Of a stretch of DNA of 12,020 nt, positions 6,075 through 12,020 are shown piece by piece. This DNA is from Rubrobacter sp. (GTDB taxonomy: Bacteria > Actinomycetota > Rubrobacteria > Rubrobacterales > Rubrobacteraceae): NCBI GenBank assembly GCA_016781705.1, contig JADDPV010000217.1:1-12020 (forward strand), in the 5' to 3' direction. Each line of letters starts with the position of its first letter. Position 1 is the first letter of the stretch. The translations under genes and the position numbers were made by a program. The notes below the pieces were generated by a model. It was not told the origin of the DNA, ran no database searches, and saw only the letters and a list, made by a program, of their open reading frames with translations.

Positions 6075-6686
6075 CTAGCCGGGTGGCATAAGCGGAACGT
6101 ACCCGGGCAGGGCGGCGATCCGCTCCAGCCACGCGCGCACCTTCGGGAAGCCTTCCAGGTCGTAGCCGCCCTCGGGGGAGACGTGCGGATACACGTAGAG
6201 GGCGACGTCGGCCACCGTGGGGCGATCCCCGACGAAAAACTCGCGGTCGCTCAGGTGCCGCTCCATCACCCCGAGGGCCCTGTAGCCCTGCTCGAAGAGC
6301 TGCTCCAGCTCGGCCCTTCTTTGGGCCGTGATCTCGACGCCCAACATGCGCCAGAGGCGGGGCCGGGAGAGGTAGAGCAGGAGGCTGTACTGCTCGAAGA
6401 ACATCCAGCGCCAGACCTGCGCCCGCTCCAGCTTCTCTTCGGGGAGGTAGGGTGTGCCTTCGGCGAGGTACAGGAGGATCGCGCCGGACTCCGGGAGCAT
6501 CGTCCCGTCTTCCAGCTCGAGGACCGGGACCTTGCCGTCCGGGTTGACGTTCTCCAGATACTCCGGGGCGTGCGTCTCGCCGCCCTTGGTGTCGTAGTTG
6601 ACTATCTCGTACTCGGTATCCAGCAGCCCCAAGAGCAGCCTAACCTTGTAGCTGTTCCCCGACTTCGGTGCGGAATGTAGCCGCAT
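6075..6686 (-). CDS. Glutathione S-transferase family protein (copy 1)
   Basis: The 203-residue protein is a paralogue of GST 2. SGNSYKVRL (9-17) is the catalytic loop, KVPVLELEDGTMLPES (52-67) the glutathione-binding loop with the cis-proline, and VADVALYVYPHV (158-169) the conserved C-domain helix. It differs most from GST 2 in the middle (YSLLLYLSRPRLWRMLG, about 99-115), which lines the hydrophobic substrate site, so the two may accept different electrophiles. ATG 6686 is preferred over the adjacent GTG 6689 because AAGGAGG ends 6 bases upstream of the ATG. It overlaps the stop of the MBL gene by one base (TGATG). Confidence 0.9.
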   Translation of the reverse strand: MRLHSAPKSGNSYKVRLLLGLLDTEYEIVNYDTKGGETHAPEYLENVNPDGKVPVLELEDGTMLPESGAILLYLAEGTPYLPEEKLERAQVWRWMFFEQYSLLLYLSRPRLWRMLGVEITAQRRAELEQLFEQGYRALGVMERHLSDREFFVGDRPTVADVALYVYPHVSPEGGYDLEGFPKVRAWLERIAALPGYVPLMPPG

Positions 6687-7695
6687 CACCCGCCTCCTTT
6701 CGTTCTGTAGAGAATTCTGGACGGAACGTCCTCTACGCGTTCGGTGTGGCCCTCATCTGCCAGGTAGTCGAGGTGGGCGAGCGTCTCGGCGAGGGCGAAG
6801 CACTGCTCGTAGACCGAGAGCCCGTAGCGGAACACCTCGCGCGAGACTTCGAAGGGCTCTTTAGGGCTAACCTCGATCACCCGGCGCATCTCTTCCAGGC
6901 GCTCCTCGTGGTGGAGCGACAGCTCACCGATCCGGTCGTCGAGGTCGTGGAAGAGCGGGCCGTGGCCCGGGAGGACGAGGTCCACGGGGAGACCGCGCAA
7001 CTCTTCGAGGCTCTCCAGGTAGCGGGCGAGGGGTCGCGGCTCCGTGTCCGACCAGAGGCCAATGTTCGGAGTGATCCTGAGCAGCACGTGGTCCGCCGCC
7101 AGAAGCACCCCTCGCACCTCGTCGTGCAGTATGATTTGGTAGTCGGCGTGCCCCTCCGCGTGCAACACCCGGCCCGTTATCGCGCCGAGCTCCAACTTCT
7201 CCCCCTCGCGCAGCGGGGCCATCTCCTTGGGGAGCGACATGCTAGATCGCATCCCTGCCGCGGCCTTCTCGGCCAACGCGCGGTCCATACCGTTGCGGGT
7301 CAGGTGCTCGATGAACGGCGCGGGGTCCGAGCTGGCCCAGATCTCGCGGGCGTGCTGGATCTCCTTTTCCAGCATCATCACCGGCGCCCCGCTCCTCTCC
7401 TGCAACCAGCGCGCCGCCCCGAGGTGGTCCGGGTGGTAGTGTGTAACGACGATGCGCACGACGTCGCGGCGCAGGTCGCAGCCGACGGACCTGGCCCCGC
7501 CTCCCACACCGCCTGTCCCTCCGGGTAATCGAAGCCGATGTCAACGAGCGTCCGCCCGTCGTCCCCCTCGACGAGGTATGCCGAGACGAAACCGAGGGGT
7601 ATAGGTACCGGCGCCTTGAGCTGGTACACCCCCTCCGCAACCTCCACCGCCTCTCCGACGGGCTGCGCACCGAGCTTCGACGGAGCTACGCTCAC
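6686..7695 (-). pseudogene. Metallo-beta-lactamase-fold hydrolase, interrupted by a one-base frameshift
   Basis: The gene begins at GTG 7695, overlapping the end of the alpha/beta hydrolase gene as GTGA. It reads well through GVYQLKAPVPIPLGFVSAYLVEGDDGRTLVDIGFDYPEGQAVWE. Near 7505 the frame must move by one base to continue GARSVGCDLRRDVVRIVVTHYHPDHLG. Adding one G in the GGGAGG run restores a single ~336-residue protein. The rest is a complete MBL fold: THYHPDH as the HxHxDH metal motif, the later metal ligands EGHAD, LAADH and PGHGP, and a C-terminal winged-helix-like tail (LACTB2 type). Family members hydrolyse thioesters, hydroxyacyl-glutathione or nucleic acid. If the shift is real the product is non-functional; if it is a sequencing error the gene is intact. 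Confidence 0.85.
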
Positions 7696-8576
7696 CTTAT
7701 CGCCCGAAAGAAGTCGGAGATTTCTTTGTTGGCCAGCTCGGGTCTCTCGTAGTGGACGAAGTGCCCGGCCTCCGGTGCGGGCGCGAAGTCGCAGTCCGCG
7801 AAGTAGTCCCCGAGCCGGTCGGTCCACTCCACTTTGAGGACCTTGTCGGAGGCGCCCCACAAAACGCGCGTGGGCGTCTCTATCTTCGGCAGCTCGGGCG
7901 GACCCTTACGCATCAGCTCGATCCTGGACTCGTTCGTGCTGATGTACCAGTTAAATCCCCCCTGCAGGTTGCCCGGCTTCATGAAATTGTCGACCCAAGC
8001 GTCGAGGTCCTCGTCGAAGAGGCCGGGCTCGTGGGCCCAGTGGTCGAGGAAGTGGCGGATGTAGGTCTCGCAGGTCTTGCGGCTCTCGCCCGCCAGGGAC
8101 GCGGCCCAGGGCTGCTGGTTGAAGGTCTGGTACCAGATCTCGTTTATGTGGTCCGGCGCCGCCCACCGCTTCCCGATCCCCGGGTAGGGGCAGTTGAAGA
8201 AGAACAGCCCCACGAGGCGCTCCGGGTACCTCCGCGCGAAGGCCTGCGCCACGTAAGCGCCCACGTCGTGGGTCACGACCCCGAACCTCTCGAACTCCAA
8301 AGCGTCAGCGAGACCGCGCAGGTCCTCCACCAAGTCGCCGAGGAGATCGCCCGGGGGATCCGGCAGGTCAGGCTTGTCAGTGTCGCCGAACCCGCGCAGG
8401 TCGGGCGCGACGATGTCGAAGCCCTCGGCGAGGGGCAGAATGTTCTTGCGCCACGTGAACCAGAACTCGGGCCAGCCATGCAGCAGCACCAGAGGGAGTC
8501 CGGTGCCGTGACGGACATAGTGGATCCCGATGCCGTTGGCGTCGAGCTGCTGATGATTCCATTCGAATCCGCTCAA
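7692..8576 (-). CDS. Alpha/beta hydrolase, epoxide hydrolase-like
   Basis: The 294-residue protein has a full alpha/beta-hydrolase core with a helical cap. HGWP (33-36) forms the oxyanion hole. VTHDVGA (101-107) is the nucleophile elbow with Asp104, as in epoxide hydrolases and haloalkane dehalogenases. Asp244 in GASDKV and His272 in AGHFVHYERP complete the triad. Cap tyrosines at EIWYQTF (Tyr149) and FNWYIST (Tyr211) are placed like the epoxide-activating pair, which favours epoxide hydrolase over dehalogenase. The start is a TTG at 8576 with GAGGGA about 5 bases upstream. Its stop overlaps the MBL start. Together with the two GSTs it suggests handling of reactive epoxides or other electrophiles. 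Confidence 0.9.
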   Translation of the reverse strand: MSGFEWNHQQLDANGIGIHYVRHGTGLPLVLLHGWPEFWFTWRKNILPLAEGFDIVAPDLRGFGDTDKPDLPDPPGDLLGDLVEDLRGLADALEFERFGVVTHDVGAYVAQAFARRYPERLVGLFFFNCPYPGIGKRWAAPDHINEIWYQTFNQQPWAASLAGESRKTCETYIRHFLDHWAHEPGLFDEDLDAWVDNFMKPGNLQGGFNWYISTNESRIELMRKGPPELPKIETPTRVLWGASDKVLKVEWTDRLGDYFADCDFAPAPEAGHFVHYERPELANKEISDFFRAIR

Positions 8577-8627
8577 GATATTCCCTCTGCCACGGAGCCT
8601 CCCAAAAAGCCAGTGGCCAGCCAGAGA

Positions 8628-8660
8628 AGCTGACCGCTGGTAGCCGAAAGCTGACGGCTA
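8628..8660. repeat. Short intergenic AGCTGAC repeat
   Basis: AGCTGAC occurs at 8628-8634 and again at 8649-8655, each followed by a similar (C)GCT/GGCT run. It lies between the thiolase remnant and the hydrolase gene. The look is that of a low-complexity intergenic repeat family, but one occurrence cannot establish that. Confidence 0.3.
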
Positions 8661-8941
8661 GTTTTGCAGGTTCTCGAAGATCCCCGCAGCGCCCATGCCG
8701 CCGCCGATGCACATTGTTACCATATCGTACTTCGACTCGCGGCGCTTCATCGCATCCTCTCGGGCATCGCGCACCCGATGATGGCGTCCTCCATGTCGGC
8801 CCCTTGGAGCCCGTTCGCCCGATTCACGGCCTCGCTGATGGCGGCGGCGATCATGTCCACCGGATGCGTCGCCCGCAGCGTCCCCTTGGGTGCGCGCCCA
8901 ACGGCGGTGCGAGCACCAGAAACGATTACGGCTTCTTTCAT
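8658..8941 (-). pseudogene. fadA: Acetyl-CoA acyltransferase (thiolase) remnant with the middle deleted
   Basis: Thiolases cleave 3-ketoacyl-CoA in the last step of beta-oxidation and are about 390-400 residues long. Here only the two ends remain. The first ~61 residues (MKEAVIVSGARTAVGRAPKG through EDAIIGCAMPE) are a clear thiolase N-terminus. The sequence then shifts frame near 8755-8762 and continues AMKRRESKYDMVTMCIGGGMGAAGIFENLQN to the TAG at 8658, a clear thiolase C-terminus with its active-site Cys motif CIGGGMG. About 300 codons, including the first active-site Cys and the His of GHPxG, are missing. In the first frame, translation stops at 8747. It sits 17 bases downstream of the FadN-type gene, the usual order. 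Confidence 0.9.
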
Positions 8942-8958
8942 CCCTCTATCTACCTTTC

Positions 8959-11306
8959 CTAGTTGCGCAGCGGCTTGCAGGTCTTGAGCATCGCGTCGAT
9001 CCGCTCCATCGTCTTCTCGTTCTTGAGGAGATCTAGGAAGGCCCCCTTCTCAAGCTTGAGTATATATTCCTCGGGCACCCATTGGGACGACGAGAGGTCC
9101 CCGCCGGTGAGTACCCTGACGAGGTGGCCGGCGATGACGCGTCGTACTCGGTCGCGTAGCGGTCCCACAGGAGGGTCTTGATGACCGAGGCCTCGATGGC
9201 GGCCCGCACTACTTTCCCCGGGGCGTAGATGGGCTTGTCGTGGATGGGCGGGGCGTAGCCGTCGGCGAGGAGGTCGAGGACCTCGCGCTTGGCGGCGCTG
9301 GTGAGGTGGTCGAGGTTCATGACCACGCGGTCATCCTCATCGAGGAAGCCCATCTCCTGCGCTTCGAGGGCGCTGGCGAAGGTCTCCGCCAGCGCCCTCG
9401 AAGACGCGCTGGACATAGGGGAGCGCGGGTGCGCGAGTCTTCATAGCCGGGGAGATGAGCTGGCGGACCATCTCCTTGACGCCGCCGCCGGCCGGTATCA
9501 GGTCGACCCCCACCTCGACGAGGCCCATGTACGTCTCGCCCGCCGCCGCGACGCGGTCGGCGTGCAGGCAGATCTCCAACCCCCCACCGAGCGTCTGCCC
9601 GTGCGGCGCGGCCACGACCGGCTTCGACGCGAACCGGAAGCCCATGAGCAGGCTCTGCAGCGCCTCGACCGCGCCCTCGACCTGCCCCATCTCGCCGTCC
9701 TTGGCGCCGACGCAGAAGTTGTTCACCTCGTTGGCGATGACGAGCCTGACCCAGCGGTCGTCCTCTTCGAGCGTCTTCAGGGCCTCGTAGCCCATCTCGA
9801 CCAGCGCGCCGTCTATGGCGTTGGCTTTGGAGTGGATCTCCAGACACAGTACCCCGTCGCCGAGATCGATTAGGCTCCCCGAATCGTTGCGCGACAGCTC
9901 CTTGTCCTCCTCGCGCAGGGCGTCGAGCGAGACGATCAGGGGGTCAACTCGCACCGGCTCGTACTCCCCTTTGACGGGGCTGAACTGAAGCTCCTTCGTC
10001 CCCTCCCTCTTGTAGAAGGTCTCGTTGCCAGCTTCGAGCATCTCCTTCACCCACGCGCCGACTTCGAGGCCCATGCCCTCCATGCGCTCGACGGTCTCGC
10101 GTACGCCAAGCAGGCCCCAGGTGCGCAACGGGCCGGCCTCGTGCGCGAAGCCCCACTCCGTCGCGTGGTCCACGTCCTCTAGAGTGTTGGAGATCTCCGG
10201 CACCCGCCGCGAGGCGTAGGCCATGTACGGCAGCAGCGTGTCCCGGACGTACCGCGCGTGCCGCTCGTCGTCGGCCTTCTCGACGAGGAAGCGTGTCCTC
10301 GCTCCGAGGTCGCCCTGCTCCTGGGCCTCCGCAGCTATCGGGACGTCCGGGTTCTGGGCGGGCTCGTGCTCGAAGGTCTCCAGGTTCAGCACGTCGAAGA
10401 CGGTCTTGCTGTCACGCTTGTCGCGCCTGTAGAAGCCCGCGCCGTTCTTGTTGCCGAGCAGGTCCTTCTCGAGCATCTGCTTGAGGATGGGGTGTGGCTT
10501 TAGCTCCTCGCGCGACTCGTCCTCCGATACCAGCTCGTAGAGGTTCTCGGCGACGGCGACGGCGATGTGTCCAGGCCGACCTGCTCGTTAAGGCGGAAGG
10601 TCGCCGTCTTGGGGTGCCCGATGAGCGGCCCCGTGATGGCGTCTACCTCCTCGATGCCGTAGCCGTTCTCGAAGGCGTAGGTCGCGGGCTGCATCCCGGC
10701 GAAGGAGCCGAGCCGGTTGGCTATGAAGTTCGGGGTGTCCTTGCAGATGACGCCGCCCTTGCCCAGTACGCGCTCCCCGAGGTTTCGCGCCGCTTCGACG
10801 GTCTCGGGGTCCGTGTCCTCGGTGGGGATGATCTCCATGAGCTTCAAGTAGCGCGGCGGGTTGAAGAAGTGGGTCCCCAGGAAACGCTTCTTGGAGCCCT
10901 GCGAACGGCCCTCGGCGACGCTGTGCAGCGGAATGCCGGAGGTGTTGGAGGAGATCAGGGCGCTCTTCTTCGCCGTCGCCTCGACGCGCTGCATGAGCCC
11001 TTGCTTGAGATCGGGTTTCTCGACTATGGCCTCGACGATCCAGTCGGCCTCGGTGACACGCTCGAAGTCGTCGTCGAAGTTGCCTATCCGCATCCTCTCC
11101 GCGACGGAAGGGCTCATGAGCGCGGCGGGCCGGGCCTTCTTCATTCGCCCGAAGCCACCCTCGACTATCTTGTTCTTATCCTCTTCGCCTTCGGGAGCGA
11201 CGTCGAGCAGGTCGACTTCCAGCCCGGCGTTGGCGCAGTGCGCCGCTATCGCCACGCCCATCGTGCCCGCGCCCAACACGGCCACCCTGCGTATCCTGTG
11301 TGTCAT
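8959..11306 (-). pseudogene. fadN: FadN-type 3-hydroxyacyl-CoA dehydrogenase/enoyl-CoA hydratase, three frame breaks
   Basis: Pieced together, this is a ~780-residue two-domain beta-oxidation enzyme with the dehydrogenase first, as in Bacillus FadN. Segment 1 (from ATG 11306) has the NAD-binding GAGTMG (12-17), SSNTSG (119-124), catalytic His146 in GTHFFNPP and Glu158 in LMEIIP. It is in frame to GLDT near 10569, where one base is missing. Segment 2 resumes IAVAVAENLYEL and holds the hydratase domain, with NNFCVGAKDG and GGGLEICLHADR forming the oxyanion hole and GLVEVGVDLIPAGGG the catalytic Glu region. Near 9380 a 13-base insertion shifts the frame. Segment 3 (ETFASALEAQEMGF onward) runs to YDA, where a base is missing at about 9139. 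Segment 4 (VIAGHLVRVLTGGD to KPLRN) reaches the natural stop. No intact protein can be made. The start is 28 bases after padR and has GAGG upstream. Confidence 0.9.
9362..9403. repeat. Perfect 17-bp inverted repeat at a frame break
   Basis: CTTCGAGGGCGCTGGCG (9362-9378) and CGCCAGCGCCCTCGAAG (9387-9403) are exact reverse complements around the 8-base loop AAGGTCTC. It lies inside the hydratase domain, exactly where the fadN frame breaks. Removing 13 bases of one arm (GGCGCTGGCGGAG on the minus strand) restores RVFETFASAL in frame. This points to a fold-back copying event or a sequencing/assembly artefact rather than a regulatory hairpin. Confidence 0.85.
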
Positions 11307-11334
11307 CAGGCCTCATCTTCCCCGTTTTCGACCC

Positions 11335-11739
11335 TCAACCGTAGAGCTCCTCGTGCAGGGCCTCGATAGCCTCTCTTACCCGCACCAGATGCGCCTCGAA
11401 TCTCCCCTTCATCTCGGTGTACTTCTCCTCGCCCTCGGAGGTAATGATGTAGAAGCGGCGGCTCCGCGTGTCCGGACGCTCCCACTCGCCCTTCACGTAC
11501 CCCTTCTCCTCCAGGCGCCTCAAAAGCGGGTACACGGTGTTCGGTGAGACACTCATCACCCCGGCGGTCATCTCCCGGATGCGCCCGATGATGCTGTTGC
11601 CGTACTCGGGCTTCCGCTGGAGCAGGTGCAGGATCAGGACCGGGAAAACGTCCCGCGACCTGACCTCTCCGAGGAAAACGTCCCTCGGCGTCGCCCGTCC
11701 CGCCCTCCGATCCACCGCGCGGTCTTCCACCTGCCTCAT
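11335..11739 (-). CDS. PadR-family transcriptional regulator
   Basis: This 134-residue regulator has the PadR winged helix: VFPVLILHLLQRKPEYGNSIIGRI (about 31-54), SPNTVYPLLRRLEEKGYVKGEW (68-89) as the recognition helix and wing, and RRFYIITSEGEEKYTEM as the wing's second strand, then a C-terminal dimerisation helix. PadR proteins usually repress a neighbouring gene until a small ligand binds. The start at ATG 11739 has AGGAGG 3 bases upstream; a longer open frame to 11991 lacks family character. The gene sits directly upstream of fadN on the same strand and divergent from an acyl-CoA dehydrogenase fragment, so its natural target is probably this fatty-acid or acyl-CoA module. Confidence 0.9.
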   Translation of the reverse strand: MRQVEDRAVDRRAGRATPRDVFLGEVRSRDVFPVLILHLLQRKPEYGNSIIGRIREMTAGVMSVSPNTVYPLLRRLEEKGYVKGEWERPDTRSRRFYIITSEGEEKYTEMKGRFEAHLVRVREAIEALHEELYG

Positions 11740-11767
11740 CGCCCTCCTCTTCGGAGACTTGTCAATT

Positions 11768-11777
11768 TTGATATCAA
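11768..11777. promoter_or_regulatory. Palindrome TTGATATCAA, candidate PadR operator
   Basis: TTGATATCAA is a perfect 10-base palindrome in the 150-base gap between padR and the divergent acyl-CoA dehydrogenase start. It is AT-rich in an otherwise GC-rich region. On the plus strand it lies between a TTGTCA (11759-11764) and a TAATAA (11784-11789) that could be a -35/-10 pair with a long 19-base spacer. A repressor bound there would block that promoter. The assignment is inference from position and symmetry. Confidence 0.4.
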
Positions 11778-11889
11778 CATGGGTAATAAGCCTGCGTAAA
11801 CACTCCGGGCCGTGGCGGTAGGCCCACGTGTCGGAGTTCGGGGTCGGAGAAGGTGAGGCGGAAGCGAAGCTGGAGAAGGAGGAGACTTT

Positions 11890-11994
11890 TTGCTGGCGGA
11901 TTTGACGAGGTCTTTGGGGACGGACTATTACCTGCTGGAAGAGTTGCTCACGGACGAGGAGCGCGAGATCCGGGATAAGAGGCTCCGCCAATAG
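11890..11994 (+). pseudogene. Acyl-CoA dehydrogenase N-terminal fragment with premature stop
   Basis: A TTG start at 11890 follows AAGGAGG (11876-11882) by 7 bases. The translation LTRSLGTDYYLLEELLTDEEREIRDK matches the N-terminal helix of an acyl-CoA dehydrogenase of the glutaryl-CoA dehydrogenase-like kind, where I expect VRAFVDEEV next. Instead it reads RLRQ and stops at 11992 after 34 codons. The family is about 380-400 residues. The remaining 26 bases do not resume the enzyme in any frame. An internal deletion, insertion or frame break near 11979 is likely, but the window ends too soon to tell. It is divergent from padR, as expected for a regulated beta-oxidation gene. Confidence 0.65.
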
Positions 11995-12020
11995 GCGAGT
12001 AGCGTATGTATCAAGAGGCG

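Noticed and set aside
7752..8633. 293-codon plus-strand frame across the alpha/beta hydrolase
   Set aside because: Shadow of the hydrolase gene; no domain character or ribosome site.
9362..9403. The palindrome as a transposon end, attachment site or terminator
   Set aside because: It lies within conserved coding sequence, no target duplication or transposase is nearby, and one arm encodes the expected protein residues.
10494..11369. 291-codon plus-strand frame across fadN
   Set aside because: Lies opposite an unmistakable dehydrogenase sequence. Its length follows from codon bias, so it does not explain the fadN breaks.
1..12020. CRISPR array, tRNA/rRNA, prophage, toxin-antitoxin or defence system
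   Set aside because: No regularly spaced repeats, no tRNA-like cloverleaf, and no recognisable nuclease, integrase, transposase or toxin/antitoxin family in any frame.

Overview
The window is GC-rich (mostly NNG/NNC codons), with frequent GTG and TTG starts and strong AGGAGG-type ribosome sites. Its proteins look like those of a high-GC actinomycete. The mix of a planctomycete-type ClpS, a short SigA-like sigma factor and a FadN-type beta-oxidation operon under a PadR regulator suggests a Rubrobacter-like bacterium. That placement is inference from protein character, not a database result. I see no tRNA, rRNA, CRISPR array, transposase or phage gene.

Layout. Bases 1-361 hold no gene, only a strong hairpin and the leader of a ClpS-family adaptor gene (362-685, +). 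A small Cys-rich protein gene (733-1038, -) converges on it. Next is a primary-type sigma factor gene (1280-2152, -) with a textbook terminator and a near-perfect TTGACA/TATACT promoter about 150 bases upstream of its start. Just upstream of that promoter is a 68-codon remnant of an aldo/keto reductase in which the two ends of the protein are joined and the middle is missing. An unassigned polytopic transporter-like protein follows (2833-4182, +).

From 11739 down to 4200 every gene is on the minus strand, mostly tightly packed. The order of transcription is: PadR regulator; FadN-type 3-hydroxyacyl-CoA dehydrogenase/enoyl-CoA hydratase; thiolase; epoxide-hydrolase-like alpha/beta hydrolase; metallo-beta-lactamase hydrolase; glutathione S-transferase (GST) 1; DUF1772 membrane protein; GST 2; hemolysin III. 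Stop/start overlaps (GTGA, TGATG, GTGA) link hydrolase to MBL, MBL to GST 1, and DUF1772 to GST 2. On the plus strand, divergent from padR, the first ~30 codons of an acyl-CoA dehydrogenase are followed by a premature stop.

The striking theme is decay of the fatty-acid module. The FadN-type gene has three frame breaks, one of them at a perfect 17-bp inverted repeat that looks like a fold-back template-switch mutation. The thiolase has lost its middle but keeps both ends, the acyl-CoA dehydrogenase breaks off after ~30 codons, and the MBL gene has a one-base frameshift. Beside it is a degraded tandem duplication: each GST is followed by a hemolysin III 5' end, but one copy survives only as ~20 codons in front of the DUF1772 gene. 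I did not find a new defence or mobile system; the interest lies in the decay and rearrangement record and in the variant ClpS.
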